From Methylobacterium sp. J-026 (GTDB taxonomy: Bacteria; Pseudomonadota; Alphaproteobacteria; Rhizobiales; Beijerinckiaceae): DNA of 64,000 nt. The notes under the pieces were generated by a model. It worked only from the letters and a program-made list of their open reading frames with translations, was not told where the DNA came from and ran no database searches. The stretch is taken from contig NZ_JAKSYC010000213.1 in assembly GCF_022829585.1 (NCBI RefSeq), positions 1 through 64,000 on the forward strand. Direction: 5' to 3'. Position 1 is the first letter of the stretch; each line of letters opens with the position of its first letter. Below, one piece after another: positions 42,954 through 52,333 of the stretch. The translations under genes were made by a program, and so were the position numbers.

Positions 42954-43916
42954 ATGGCGGTGACGCGCACCTATTTGGACTTCGAGAAGCCGGTGGCCGA
43001 GCTGGAGGCCAAGCTCGAGGAATTGCGGGCGGTCGGCGCGCGCGACGGCGCGGTCGCGATCTCCGAGGAGGTCGGGCGGCTGGAGGCCAAGGCCGGCCAC
43101 GCGCTCGCCGAGATCTACGCGAACCTCACGCCCTGGCAGAAGACCCAGGTGGCCCGCCACCCGCAGCGGCCGCACTTCGTGGATTACTGCGCCGGGCTGA
43201 TCACCGACTTCACCCCGCTGGCCGGCGACCGCAGCTTCGGCGAGGACGCGGCGATCCTGGGCGGTTTCGGCCGCTTCCGCGGGCGCCCGGTCCTGGTGCT
43301 CGGCCAGGAGAAGGGCGCCACCACGGAGGCGCGGCTGCGCCACAATTTCGGGATGGCCCGGCCCGAGGGCTACCGCAAGGCGGTCCGGCTGATGGAGACC
43401 GCCGACCGGTTCGGCCTGCCGGTGATCGCCTTTGTCGACACCGCGGGCGCCTATCCGGGGATCGAGGCGGAGGAGCGCGGCCAGGCCGAGGCCATCGCCC
43501 GGTCCACCGAGGCGTGCCTGGCGCTCGGCGTACCCAACGTCGCCGTGGTGATCGGGGAGGGCGGCTCGGGCGGCGCCATCGCGCTCGCCACCGCCAACCG
43601 GGTGCTGATGCTGGAGCACGCCATCTACGGGGTGATCTCCCCGGAGGGCGCCGCCTCAATCCTGTGGCGCGACCAGGGCCGGGCCGCCGACGCCGCCACC
43701 GCCATGAAGATCACCGCCCAGGACCTGCTGCGGCTCGGTGTCATCGACGGGATCATCCCGGAGGCCACCGGCGGGGCCCATCGCGACCGCGAGGCGGCGA
43801 TCGGCGCCGCGGGCGACGCCGTCGCCGACGCGCTCGCCCCGTTCGACGGCCTGAGCCCGGCCGAGATCCGCGACAAGCGCGCGGAGAAATTCCTCGCCAT
43901 CGGCCGGAGCCTGTGA
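42954..43916 (+). CDS. accA: Acetyl-CoA carboxylase carboxyltransferase alpha subunit
   Basis: A 320-residue subunit that with AccD transfers the carboxyl group to acetyl-CoA, making malonyl-CoA for fatty-acid synthesis. Family segments are [18 protein letters not shown] at the start, [22 protein letters not shown], the core [20 protein letters not shown] and [13 protein letters not shown]. The length and the N-terminal coiled-coil are normal. Its stop overlaps the GTG of the next gene (GTGA). Confidence 0.97.
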   Translation: MAVTRTYLDFEKPVAELEAKLEELRAVGARDGAVAISEEVGRLEAKAGHALAEIYANLTPWQKTQVARHPQRPHFVDYCAGLITDFTPLAGDRSFGEDAAILGGFGRFRGRPVLVLGQEKGATTEARLRHNFGMARPEGYRKAVRLMETADRFGLPVIAFVDTAGAYPGIEAEERGQAEAIARSTEACLALGVPNVAVVIGEGGSGGAIALATANRVLMLEHAIYGVISPEGAASILWRDQGRAADAATAMKITAQDLLRLGVIDGIIPEATGGAHRDREAAIGAAGDAVADALAPFDGLSPAEIRDKRAEKFLAIGRSL

Positions 43917-44644
43917 GCACCTCGGGCGCGACGGGGGGCCTGCTCGGCGCCCTCGGGCGGCTGCTCGGCCGGCGCGACGCCCGGGAGCCGGGGCGCTACA
44001 ACCACGTATCGCTCGGCTGCAATTGCCAGATGGCGCACGTGCTCAAGACGCTCGATCTGCGCCTCTGGTCGGGGCCCCTCGACTGGGTGTTCTCGATGCC
44101 CGGCATGGCCCTCGATTGCCTCGCGGACGATTTTGCCGCGCTCACCGACCGGAGCCAGCTGGAGAGCATCCCGGAACCGGAGCGGCGCGGACCGGGCATC
44201 TGGCGCGGCCGGCACCGGCTCTACCGGGAGCGCCACGGCCTCGAATGCGTGTTCAACCACCACGACCCGGCGGCGAGCGAGGTGGATTACGCCTTCCTGA
44301 CCGAGGGGGTGCGCCGCCTGCGCCAGGCGCTCGACACCCCCGGAACCGACAACCGCCTGTGGATGATGACCCACCTGCACACGCCCCGGGCGACGGTCGA
44401 GGCGATCGACGATCTGCTCGCGCGGCGCGCGAGCCGCAACCACCTGACCTTCCTGCAGCTCGAGCCGGGACATCCGGAGGTGGCGGTTGTCGAGGCCGCG
44501 GACCTGCGGCCCTCCTTGCGCTGGCTCACGGTCCAGACCGCCTCGGAGCCGGTCGGCCTGCGGCTCGCCGACCCGGCCGAGGACGCTCGGCTCGTGGAGA
44601 TCATCCGCGCGGAGGCAGGGCGCCTGCCGGTGGTGTTCGGCTGA
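43913..44644 (+). CDS. DUF1796-family putative papain-like cysteine peptidase
   Basis: A 243-residue protein. The N-terminal motif [20 protein letters not shown] then [15 protein letters not shown] is characteristic of DUF1796, where the SLG-C region gives the putative nucleophile of a papain-like fold and a GPFDW-type motif follows. Later segments (FNHHDPAAS and MMTHLHTPR) may supply the His. Enzymatic activity has not been shown from this sequence. The GTG start overlaps the accA stop, so the two are translated together. Link to lipid metabolism is only suggested by position. Confidence 0.75.
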   Translation: MSTSGATGGLLGALGRLLGRRDAREPGRYNHVSLGCNCQMAHVLKTLDLRLWSGPLDWVFSMPGMALDCLADDFAALTDRSQLESIPEPERRGPGIWRGRHRLYRERHGLECVFNHHDPAASEVDYAFLTEGVRRLRQALDTPGTDNRLWMMTHLHTPRATVEAIDDLLARRASRNHLTFLQLEPGHPEVAVVEAADLRPSLRWLTVQTASEPVGLRLADPAEDARLVEIIRAEAGRLPVVFG

Positions 44645-44660
44645 GCAGTCGCCGCACCGC

Positions 44661-45563
44661 TCAACCCCCGCGCATCCGCTCCGCCAGAAAATCCACCAGC
44701 ACCCGCACCCGGGCCGGCAGGCCTGCGCCTCCCACGAACACCGCGTGGATCGCCTCGCGGTCCTGCGGATTGAACGGCTCCAGCAGGGGCACCAGCCGGC
44801 CGGCGGCGAGGTCGTCGGCGATGTGGAAATTTCCGACCCGGGTGATGCCGACGCCGCCGAGCGCGAGCTGCACCAGGGTCTCGCCGTTATTGGCGGCCAG
44901 GGTGCCGCGCACCGGCAGGATGACGTCGTGTCCGTCATCGCGGAACGGCCAGCCGGGCTCGCTCCGGCGGAAGGTGAAGTCAAGGCAATTGTGCTCGGCG
45001 AGGTCGGCGGGCCGGTGCGGAATCCCGGCCCGGTCGAGATAGGCCGGCGCGGCGACCACGGTCCGGCCGGTCTCGCCCAGCCGCCGGGCGGTGAGCGGGC
45101 TGTCGGCCAGGGGCCCGAACCGGATGCCGATATCGGCCCGGCCGCCGAGCACGTCGACGATTTCGTCGCTGAGATCGATCTCGACCACGATCCCGGGATG
45201 GCGCACCACGAAGTCCCCGAGCAGCGGCACGATCACCAGGCGCCCATGGGCGGTGGCGGCGCTGACCCGGACCCGACCGCGCGGGCAGCCCTGATCGGAG
45301 AGCGCGGTCTCGGTCTCGTCGAGATCGGCCAGGATGCGCCTCGCCGCGCGCGCGTAGGTCTCGCCCTCGGCGGTGAGGCGCAGCGTCCGAGTCGTCCGGA
45401 CCAGGAGCTGCACGCCGAGCCGCGCCTCGATCCGGGCGACGACCCGGCTCACCGCCGAGGGCGTCAGCCCGAGCCGGCGCGCCGCCGCCGACAGGCTGCC
45501 GGCCTGCGCCACCGCCACGAATACAGCCATGTCCCCGGCGCGGTCGGCCTTGTCGCGCTGCAT
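44661..45563 (-). CDS. LysR-family transcriptional regulator
   Basis: A 300-residue regulator. The N-terminal winged helix is GDMAVFVAVAQAGSLSAAARRLGLTPSAVSRVVARIEARLG. The substrate-binding domain (about 90-295) includes VDVLGGRADIGIRFGPLAD. ATG 45563 is preferred to GTG 45575 because GGAGG lies 5-8 bases before it. It is divergent from the MFS gene starting at 45660, so it probably controls that exporter. Ligand unknown. Confidence 0.93.
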   Translation of the reverse strand: MQRDKADRAGDMAVFVAVAQAGSLSAAARRLGLTPSAVSRVVARIEARLGVQLLVRTTRTLRLTAEGETYARAARRILADLDETETALSDQGCPRGRVRVSAATAHGRLVIVPLLGDFVVRHPGIVVEIDLSDEIVDVLGGRADIGIRFGPLADSPLTARRLGETGRTVVAAPAYLDRAGIPHRPADLAEHNCLDFTFRRSEPGWPFRDDGHDVILPVRGTLAANNGETLVQLALGGVGITRVGNFHIADDLAAGRLVPLLEPFNPQDREAIHAVFVGGAGLPARVRVLVDFLAERMRGG

Positions 45564-45659
45564 TCGTGCCTCCACCGCACAGATCTTGGTCCCGCCAACG
45601 GACTACTCCCCGCACGCCGAATCCGCCACCTGCGGTCCCGGAACACCCGGAGACCCCTC

Positions 45660-46835
45660 ATGGCGATCAATCCTCCCCTGCTGGCCCTGGCGGTCGGCGC
45701 CTTCGGCATCGGCGTTACGGAATTCACCCCGATGGGCATGCTGCCGCTCATCGCCGGGGATCTCGGCGTCTCGATCCCCGCCGCCGGCCTCGTGGTCAGC
45801 GCCTACGCGCTGGGGGTGCTGGTCGGCGCGCCGCTGATGACCCTGGCCTCGGCGCGCATACCCCGCCGCCGGCTGCTGGTCGGGCTGATGGCGATCTTCA
45901 CCCTCGGCAACCTTCTGGCTGCCGTCTCGGACAGCTACGCCATGCTTGTCGTGGCCCGCCTCGTCACGGCGCTGAACCACGGGGCGTTCTTCGGGATCGG
46001 CTCGGTGGTGGCCGCCGGGATCGTGCCGCCGGAGCGCCGGGCCGCCGCGGTGGCGTCGATGTTCTCCGGGCTCGCGATCGCGACGATCGGCGGCGTGCCG
46101 CTCGCCGCCTGGATCGGCGAGGTTCTGGGCTGGCGCACGGCGTTCTGGGGCATCGCAGGCGTCGGCGCGGTCGCCATGGTGGCGCTGCGCCTCGCGTTGC
46201 CCGAGTTGAAGGTCGAGGCCCGGGACGACCTGCGGGCGGAGTTGCGCGCGCTCGTCCGCGGCCCGGTGCTCGCCGCGCTGGCGCTCACCATGGTTGGCTT
46301 CAGCGCGATGTTCACGCTGTTCACCTACATCGTGCCGATCCTGCGGATCGAGACCGGCGCGACGAGCCTGTTCGTCACAGCGATGCTGGTGCTCTTCGGG
46401 ATCGGCCTCACGGCCGGCAATTGGCTGGGCGGTCGCCTCGCCGACCGCTCGGTTGACGGCACCATCCTCGGATCCCTGGCGGCCCAAATCGTCATCCTCG
46501 CGCTGTTCGCCTGGGGCATGCACGGGGAAGCGTCGGCGTCGCTGCTGATTGCCCTCTGGGGCATCGCGAGCTTCGCCATCGTGCCCCCGCTCCAGATGCG
46601 GGTCATGGATGAAGCCAGCGCGGCGCCGAACCTGGCCTCGGCGATGAATATCGGCGCGTTCAACCTCGGCAACGCCATCGGGGCGGCGGTCGGCGGCGGC
46701 GTGATCGATGCCGGGCTCGGCTACGAGGCCGTGCCGCTCGCGGGCGCCACCATGGCGGCGTTGGGGCTCGCTTTCCTGCTGTGGCTGCGCCGGGACGGAC
46801 GGGCGCGGGCCGCCGCAGTGGCGAGCTGCGGATAA
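45660..46835 (+). CDS. MFS exporter, AraJ/DHA1 type
   Basis: A 391-residue twelve-helix transporter beginning MAINPPLLALAVGAFGIGVTEF, with motif A-like GAPLMTLASARIPRRRLL and motif C-like SGLAIATIGGVPLAAWIGEVLGWR. This pattern fits the AraJ/YdhP-like DHA1 exporters of arabinose, purines or drugs. The divergent LysR regulator across a 96-base gap suggests inducible efflux. The ATG is preceded by CGGAGACC. Confidence 0.92.
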   Translation: MAINPPLLALAVGAFGIGVTEFTPMGMLPLIAGDLGVSIPAAGLVVSAYALGVLVGAPLMTLASARIPRRRLLVGLMAIFTLGNLLAAVSDSYAMLVVARLVTALNHGAFFGIGSVVAAGIVPPERRAAAVASMFSGLAIATIGGVPLAAWIGEVLGWRTAFWGIAGVGAVAMVALRLALPELKVEARDDLRAELRALVRGPVLAALALTMVGFSAMFTLFTYIVPILRIETGATSLFVTAMLVLFGIGLTAGNWLGGRLADRSVDGTILGSLAAQIVILALFAWGMHGEASASLLIALWGIASFAIVPPLQMRVMDEASAAPNLASAMNIGAFNLGNAIGAAVGGGVIDAGLGYEAVPLAGATMAALGLAFLLWLRRDGRARAAAVASCG

Positions 46836-47188
46836 TATCGCCCGCTCAAGGACTTGGAACCATCTGCGAAGGTCTCGGATTCAAAAGGTCCGGGACCCAG
46901 CCCTTTCAAGATGTTTGGATTGGGCCGCGTTCGGGACGTTTCGCCGACGGGTTCACACGTCTCCACTTGACGGCAACGCTCTGAAAAAGTGGCGCTTTCC
47001 CCGCCCCCTTGCGGGGCAGAGAGCGCGTCGCGTCTCGCTTGAATGGCTGCGCCAAACACCTTGAAAGGGCTGGGTCCGGGACCTTTTGCGGGCCCAGGGC
47101 AAAGCCCTGGGTCGAGCGAAGCTCGATGCATCGGGGCTCCGCCCCGATACCCCGCCAAAGGCCTGAGCCCTTTGGAAACCCGGTTCCG
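46836..47188. repeat. Hairpin-rich repeat element (REP/MITE-like)
   Basis: This non-coding stretch is built of inverted repeats. A 36-base arm at 46883-46918 is matched in inverted orientation at 47052-47087 with two mismatches. Next come three tight hairpins with 3-base loops: CCCAGGGC/GCCCTGGG (47093-47111), TCGAGC/GCTCGA (47112-47126) and ATCGGGGC/GCCCCGAT (47130-47148). A fourth, CCAAAGG/CCTTTGG, spans 47155-47175. No transposase gene is present, so it resembles a non-autonomous repeat. It may also terminate transcription. Confidence 0.7.
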
Positions 47189-47440
47189 TCAGTGCGTGGC
47201 GCGCGACAGGGCGACAATGGCGCCGACGATGACGATCGTCTGGAAGCCGATCGAGCCGATCACCCACTTCATGATGTCGAACTTGGCCTCGGCCAGATCG
47301 GTCTTGGTGACCAGGTTCGCGAGATCGGCATCGCGACTCTCGCGGATCGCACTGGTGATCGCCTCGGCCTGATCCTCGGACAGACCGGATGCCTTGAGCC
47401 GACGGACCAGGGCATAGGTGTCGAGTGAGAGCGCCGTCAT
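47189..47440 (-). CDS. Coiled-coil membrane protein, DUF1640-like (83 aa)
   Basis: An 83-residue protein. Its N-terminal part, MTALSLDTYALVRRLKASGLSEDQAEAITSAI, then a short amphipathic coiled-coil (DLANLVTKTDLAEAKFDI), and a C-terminal transmembrane helix (IGSIGFQTIVIVGAIVAL). This is the layout of DUF1640/CCDC90-like small proteins. A GGGAGG ribosome-binding site lies 10 bases before the ATG. Its 3' end abuts the hairpin-rich repeat element. Confidence 0.8.
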   Translation of the reverse strand: MTALSLDTYALVRRLKASGLSEDQAEAITSAIRESRDADLANLVTKTDLAEAKFDIMKWVIGSIGFQTIVIVGAIVALSRATH

Positions 47441-47874
47441 GGGCCACGCCTCCCTCTTCGCGAGCCGGTTCCGGCCGCTGTGATGCCTGGATCGATCCGG
47501 ATACCGATGCCCATCGCTCGCTGATTCCGGCAGAAGCTTGCGCGTCAGGGAAAGCTGGCGATTTTGCCGAATGGGCGCAAGCTGGTCCTTGCAGCGTGCG
47601 TCTCCTCACCAACACAGCGGCTGGATGCCTCGGGGTCGCGGCAAGCCCGAAGCCGTTCAGAACAGGAATGATTCGTCGCTGGTGGCCCGACCCGGATCGC
47701 CTTCCCTGCAGGCTCGGTGGCGCCGCCGTCCACCGAAGAGTCCCGTGCCCTGTTGCAGACAGGATCTTGCGGTAACAAAGGCGCAAGCTTAACGAGCCTA
47801 TTGGGTTGGGGAGTGGCGCCCGATGTCGGCTATGAAAAGGCCGCCGGGCGCAGGCTAGGACGACGAGGTTCCCC
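47441..47874. other. Gene-free stretch upstream of the L,D-transpeptidase-fold gene
   Basis: These 434 bases contain open frames on both strands, but none has a ribosome-binding site or protein-like composition. An inverted repeat with CTTGCG and CGCAAG arms lies at 47766-47787. The promoter of the next gene should be in the right third. I recognise nothing else. Confidence 0.35.
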
Positions 47875-49368
47875 ATGACGGCGCGTCTCGCGACTGCGCG
47901 ACTGCTGGCGGCCGCTTCCCTGCTGGCCCTCGCGCTGGCCGGCTGCCAGGACGGTTCCGGCATCAACGGCCCGAGCGCGCGCAGCCTCGCGCCGATCGAC
48001 CCTCAGACGCTCGCCCTGATGCAGACCAAGGGCCTGCAGCCGTCCGACCCGATCCTGATCCGCACCTACAAGAAGGAGGCGGAGATGGAGGTCTGGAAGC
48101 GGGGCGGCGACGGCCGCTACGCCCTGCTCAAGACCTACCCGATCTGCCGCTGGTCCGGCCAGCTCGGCCCGAAGGTCCGCGAGGGCGACCGGCAGGCGCC
48201 GGAGGGCTTCTACACGATCACCCCGGGCCTGATGAACCCGAATTCCGCGTATTACCTCTCGTTCGATACCGGCTTCCCGAATGCGGTCGACCGGGCCAAC
48301 GGCCGCTCCGGCCGGTATCTGATGGTGCACGGCACCTGCTCGTCGGCGGGCTGCTTCGCCATGACCGACGCCACCATCGCGGAGATCTACGCCATCGCCC
48401 GCGACGCGTTCATCGGCGGCCAGCGCAGCTTCCAGTTCCAGTCCTACCCGTTCCGGATGACGGCCGAGAACATGGCCAAGTTCCGCAACGACCCGAATAT
48501 CGGGTTCTGGCGCAACCTCAAGGAGGGGTCGGATTATTTCGAGGCCCTGCGCGAGGAGCCGAAGATCGGCCAGTGCGGGACCAAATACGTGTTCGGCGGC
48601 GCGGATGCCGCGGCCGGTTCGTGCAAGCCGAAGGTCGAACCCCAGGTTGCCGAGAAGAGCGAGCGCGACGAGCGCACGGTCGCCGAATTGGTCGCCAAGG
48701 GCACGCCGGCGGTGCGGGTGGTCTACCAGGACGGTGGACAGAACCCGGTCTTCCGCCCGCCGGCCAACACCAGCGCCTTCGCGAGTCTCGGCGGCACCGA
48801 GACGGTGCTGCCCTACGACGCCAAGGAATACGGCCGGCACAATCTCGGCGATGTCAGCCGCCCGGAGACCCTGGCGGCGGGCCCCCAGGAGATCGAGTTC
48901 GAACCCAAGGGGCAGCCGACCCTGGTGGCGGCCGCCGAACCGGCCAAGGCGGCCAAAGCAGGCCGGGCGGTCGGCAGGGGGCCGGCGAAGCCGGTTGCCG
49001 CGACCCTTATGGCGAACCGAGCCGAGCCTGAGATCAAGGTCGACACCACCGCGGCCCTGCCCGAGAAGCCCGCGCGGATCGCCGTGGCGGACGCGGACGG
49101 TGATCCGAGCAGCTACCAGAAACTGTTCGGCACGCTCTTCGCCAAGAACAGCGCGGCCCCGACCACCCCGCCGACCCCGGCGGTCGACGCCACGCTCGTC
49201 CCCGAGCCGGTCAAGCTGGCGAAGGTGGCCGACGCGGTGTCGCCCAAGCACGTCGTGAAGGCGCACGCGACGCCCGCCAAGGGTCAGGGGAAGATCGCCC
49301 TCGCCAAGACTCAGCCGGAGGGCAAGCCGAAGGACGACAAGGCGAAGGTGGAGAAGACCAAGCCCTGA
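47875..49368 (+). CDS. YafK-like L,D-transpeptidase-fold lipoprotein
   Basis: A 497-residue protein. The lipobox is LALAGC with lipidated Cys24. Residues about 55-225 form the YkuD/YafK catalytic domain: His152 in MVHGTCSSAGC and nucleophile Cys160, followed by FAMTDATIAEIYAIA. YafK-type proteins cut or modify links between peptidoglycan and outer-membrane lipoproteins. The C-terminal 250 residues are Lys/Ala/Pro/Asp-rich and disordered, possibly a wall-spanning tail. The start ATG follows GACGAGG. It stands alone. Confidence 0.85.
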   Translation: MTARLATARLLAAASLLALALAGCQDGSGINGPSARSLAPIDPQTLALMQTKGLQPSDPILIRTYKKEAEMEVWKRGGDGRYALLKTYPICRWSGQLGPKVREGDRQAPEGFYTITPGLMNPNSAYYLSFDTGFPNAVDRANGRSGRYLMVHGTCSSAGCFAMTDATIAEIYAIARDAFIGGQRSFQFQSYPFRMTAENMAKFRNDPNIGFWRNLKEGSDYFEALREEPKIGQCGTKYVFGGADAAAGSCKPKVEPQVAEKSERDERTVAELVAKGTPAVRVVYQDGGQNPVFRPPANTSAFASLGGTETVLPYDAKEYGRHNLGDVSRPETLAAGPQEIEFEPKGQPTLVAAAEPAKAAKAGRAVGRGPAKPVAATLMANRAEPEIKVDTTAALPEKPARIAVADADGDPSSYQKLFGTLFAKNSAAPTTPPTPAVDATLVPEPVKLAKVADAVSPKHVVKAHATPAKGQGKIALAKTQPEGKPKDDKAKVEKTKP

Positions 49369-49437
49369 TCCGCGCGAACCGGCGCGATGGCCGCCCCGCT
49401 GCGGGCGGCCAGGTCGGGACGGCGCTCCGCTGGCAAT

Positions 49438-49611
49438 TCAGAGCAACGGCCGGTCGCGGTTCATCAGCCAGAGGGCGTGGACGGTGCCGGGCAGCCAGCC
49501 GAGGATCCAGAGCAGGATGTTCAGCAGGAACTGGATGCCGAAGCCGGTGGTGACGAGGACCGCGATCGGCGGAATGAAGATCGCGAGCAGGATGCGGACG
49601 AGGCTGGACAC
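49438..49611 (-). CDS. Pmp3/YqaE-family membrane peptide (57 aa)
   Basis: A 57-residue peptide from GTG 49611: MSSLVRILLAIFIPPIAVLV then a second helix containing LLNILLWILGWLPGTVHALW. The FIPPIAV motif, the helix pair and the LG-LPG-HA ending are diagnostic of the Pmp3/YqaE family, which affects membrane potential and salt tolerance. GGAGC precedes the start. It is convergent with the L,D-transpeptidase-fold gene, 69 bases apart. Confidence 0.9.
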   Translation of the reverse strand: MSSLVRILLAIFIPPIAVLVTTGFGIQFLLNILLWILGWLPGTVHALWLMNRDRPLL

Positions 49612-49741
49612 GGGCGCTCCGGATCGGACGTCTCGGGGGATCCACGCTCAAACGACGCGCGGCGATGTCCGTTCCCGCGGGACCCGCAGACCGCGCGGCC
49701 GGCCTCGAACTGCGCATCGAGCGTCACGCCGGAGCGCATGA

Positions 49742-50011
49742 TCACGGACCCGTGTCGCCGCCCCTTCGCTGCGCGCGTGCCGCCATCGCCTCGATCATCC
49801 GGAGTGCCCGCAGCCGGTTCTCCATGCCGGGCAGGGCGAAGTAGGCCCTGAACAAGCGCGGCAGCATCGCGGCGCGCCGATATCCCCGCCGCAACGGAGA
49901 ACCGCCCGCCGATTCGGTCATGTGCGGCGGCAACACGAAGAAATCGATGTCGGTCCCATTCGCCTCGGCGATCGTTCGCAGAAGCGCAAGGGTAATCTTG
50001 CGTTCAGGCAC
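49742..50011 (-). CDS. Possible C-terminal remnant of an XRE-type regulator (89 aa)
   Basis: From GTG 50011 the product reads MPERKITLALLRTIAEANGT, then DIDFFVLPPHMTE and a helical end with RLRALRMIEAMAARAQRR. The ITLALLRTIAEANGTDIDFF block matches the region just after the helix-turn-helix of XRE regulators, but the helix-turn-helix itself is missing. It could be a truncated gene or an independent small protein. CGGAG lies before the start. The upstream DNA is AT-rich. Confidence 0.45.
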   Translation of the reverse strand: MPERKITLALLRTIAEANGTDIDFFVLPPHMTESAGGSPLRRGYRRAAMLPRLFRAYFALPGMENRLRALRMIEAMAARAQRRGGDTGP

Positions 50012-50682
50012 AACCAATCTCCGTATCTCAAATCGCGTCCTGATATAAATACGTCATTACAGGTCCTAGATAAGTAACCTGTACAGCTGTAAATCTTTTT
50101 CTTATAAATTATCCGAATCTTGAACCACAGAGGCATGATTAAGTGCGCAGATATCCTTCCGTCGTCAAGCGTCTCCCACCCTTGTCGTCACCGTCAGGGA
50201 CCTGAATTCAGATCGTAGTCTTGCAATAACACAATCGATCTGGACAGATTTCTGGCTGCACTCTGCTGTTTCGACGCGGCGTGCATCACACAAGACAATG
50301 CACCCTAAATCATCCCAGAAATATCTCAGGTTGGGATGGACTAGGGTTGCGACGGGGGGCACATCCGTGCCTGTCATGCACTGGGCAGAGCGCACGCTTC
50401 CCTGAGGGCCGCCGGAACCCGGACCGGCCATCATCGAGCATCGTTGCGGTCCCGACCGATGCGCCGGACTGCCCCCCCCGGTGAATCTCCGAGGTTCGAC
50501 GCAGGTGCTGTTCCAGCGGGCGGCGGTCCGAGAGGAAAACGGCCAGGGCTCCGTCCCGGGCGCCCCGCGCCGGTCACAACACGCGACCCGTTGATCCGGG
50601 CCTCGCGCTTGGAGCGCCGCACCGAGGCCTGCCGCCCTTTGCCAACGAGTGCCGCCGGGCAGGCCGGGCGTGAGCCCCGGCC
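50012..50682. other. Gene-free region, AT-rich left part
   Basis: 671 bases lie between the XRE-like remnant and the cytochrome c gene. The part at 50020-50150 is AT-rich and has clustered TACAG half-sites: TACAGGT (50058-50064), ACCTGTA (50077-50083) and CTGTAA just after. These could be an operator for a lost or remote regulator. The right half is GC-rich and shows no gene with a ribosome-binding site. Confidence 0.45.
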
Positions 50683-52272
50683 TCAATCCTTCCGGGTCGG
50701 CGGCGTCGTCGCGGACGGGACGTTCACCGCCTGCTTCTCCGGGTGCTTCACCTGGCTGTAGGCGACGTTGGAGAAGGTACCGATCACGGCCGGCCAGCTG
50801 GGCTTGCCGTATTGCGGGTCGTCGTGGGCGACCTTGCAGAAGGCCGTGGTCAGCGCGTTGACCACGTCGTCGTCCGTGGCACCGGCGGCGGCCGCCTTGA
50901 TCTGCGGCACCAGCCGGACCAGCGTCGGCACGAAGTCCTGCTGCTTCACGCCCTTGAGGGTGTCCTGGACGCCCACCTGATCGAAGGCGGTCTTGAGCGT
51001 GTCCTGCTCGATCTCCGCGCAGGGGGCGGTGCCGGCCAGCATGGTCTTGGTGGCGGCCCGCGCTTCGGAGGCCTTGTCCCCGGTCACCGGCGGCGCCTTG
51101 TTGCCCCAGGAATTGCGGATGTAGTCGGTGACGTTCTTCACCTCGACGTCGGTCATCTGCTGGCCGATCGCCACCATCGGTGCAAGCCCGCTCTGGGCGG
51201 CGAGGCCGCCATAGATCACCCGCAGGACCGTCTCGGGCCCCTCGGACATCACCGAGGTATTGCCGGCGAGCGCCGGAACCGCGCCCTCGATGCCCTTGCC
51301 GTCCGGCTGGTGGCAGGAGGAGCAGTAGGTCAGGTAGGTCGAAGCGCCCGGAGCGCCGGCGGTATCGAACGCCGCGAGATCCTTCGGCTTGTAGGTCTGC
51401 TTGGCGGGAACCGTGCGCAGGTAGGCCACCATGGCCTTCAGGTCCTCCTCCTTCACCTTGGAGAGGGATTCCATGATGGTCTGGCGCATCGGGCCGGCGG
51501 CGACCCCGGGCCGGTCGCCCGGGGCGGTGCCGGTCTTGAGGTAGGTCACGACCTGCTCGTCGGTCCAGGCACCGATACCCTGGTGGCCGTCCGGGGTGAT
51601 GTTGGGGGCGTACCAACCATCGATGACGCCGCCGCCGAAGCGGCCCGCGAAGCTCGTATTGCCCACGAGCTTGTTCTCGTTGTGACACATGGCGCAGTGG
51701 CCGAGGCCCTCGACCAGGTAGGCGCCGCGGTTCACCTCGGCGCTGGCATTGGGATCCGGCTTGAAGCGCTCCTCGGTGAAGAAGGCGGTCCGCCACGTCA
51801 CCAGCGCAGTACGCACGCTGAACGGGAACGGGATCTGGCTCTCCTGCCGCTTCTCGTTCACCGCCGGGACCGATTGCAGATAGGCCCAGATCGCCTTGGT
51901 ATCCTCGTCGGTGACCTTGGTGAACCAGCCGAACGGGAAGGCCGGGTATAGGTAGCCGACGTTCTTGCTGTAGCCGTGCCGGAACGCCTTGTCGAAATCC
52001 TCGTAGCTCCAGTTGCCGAGGCCGGTCTCCTTATCGGGGGTGAGATTGGGGGTCATGATCACGCCGAAGGGCATGTTCAGGGCGTAATTGCCCGCGAGGA
52101 ACTTGCCGCCCGGCGCCGTGTGGCAGGCGGCGCAATCACCCATGGTGACGAGGTATTTTCCCCGCTCGACCGGGTCGGAGCCGTCCTGCGCCAGGGCCGG
52201 AGCGGCCAGGAGCAGGCTCGCCAGGATCGGGGCCGAGACCCGGCCGGAGGAGAGGGCTTTCGTGCGCTGCAT
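50683..52272 (-). CDS. Triheme cytochrome c, alcohol-dehydrogenase subunit type
   Basis: A 529-residue exported protein with signal peptide ending ALAQ. It has three CxxCH heme sites: CAACH at 47-51, CAMCH at 193-197 and CSSCH at 317-321. The motifs MTPNLTPD and APNITPD after the first two are typical of membrane-bound dehydrogenase cytochrome subunits (AdhB/gluconate dehydrogenase type). A C-terminal tail of about 120 residues beyond the third domain carries two more cysteines (APCAEIEQ and AFCKVAHDD). No dehydrogenase gene is adjacent, so its electron partner is unclear. It lies 61 bases after a membrane gene of the bch side. Confidence 0.9.
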   Translation of the reverse strand: MQRTKALSSGRVSAPILASLLLAAPALAQDGSDPVERGKYLVTMGDCAACHTAPGGKFLAGNYALNMPFGVIMTPNLTPDKETGLGNWSYEDFDKAFRHGYSKNVGYLYPAFPFGWFTKVTDEDTKAIWAYLQSVPAVNEKRQESQIPFPFSVRTALVTWRTAFFTEERFKPDPNASAEVNRGAYLVEGLGHCAMCHNENKLVGNTSFAGRFGGGVIDGWYAPNITPDGHQGIGAWTDEQVVTYLKTGTAPGDRPGVAAGPMRQTIMESLSKVKEEDLKAMVAYLRTVPAKQTYKPKDLAAFDTAGAPGASTYLTYCSSCHQPDGKGIEGAVPALAGNTSVMSEGPETVLRVIYGGLAAQSGLAPMVAIGQQMTDVEVKNVTDYIRNSWGNKAPPVTGDKASEARAATKTMLAGTAPCAEIEQDTLKTAFDQVGVQDTLKGVKQQDFVPTLVRLVPQIKAAAAGATDDDVVNALTTAFCKVAHDDPQYGKPSWPAVIGTFSNVAYSQVKHPEKQAVNVPSATTPPTRKD

Positions 52273-52333
52273 GCCGCGTCTCCGTCCCTAGCGTGGAAGA
52301 ATTTCAATGTGTGCCGCGCGTGAACGCGGCCCT

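Noticed and set aside
50165..51796. Second minus-strand frame overlapping the cytochrome c gene
   Set aside because: It is out of frame with the three heme motifs and contains no motif of its own.
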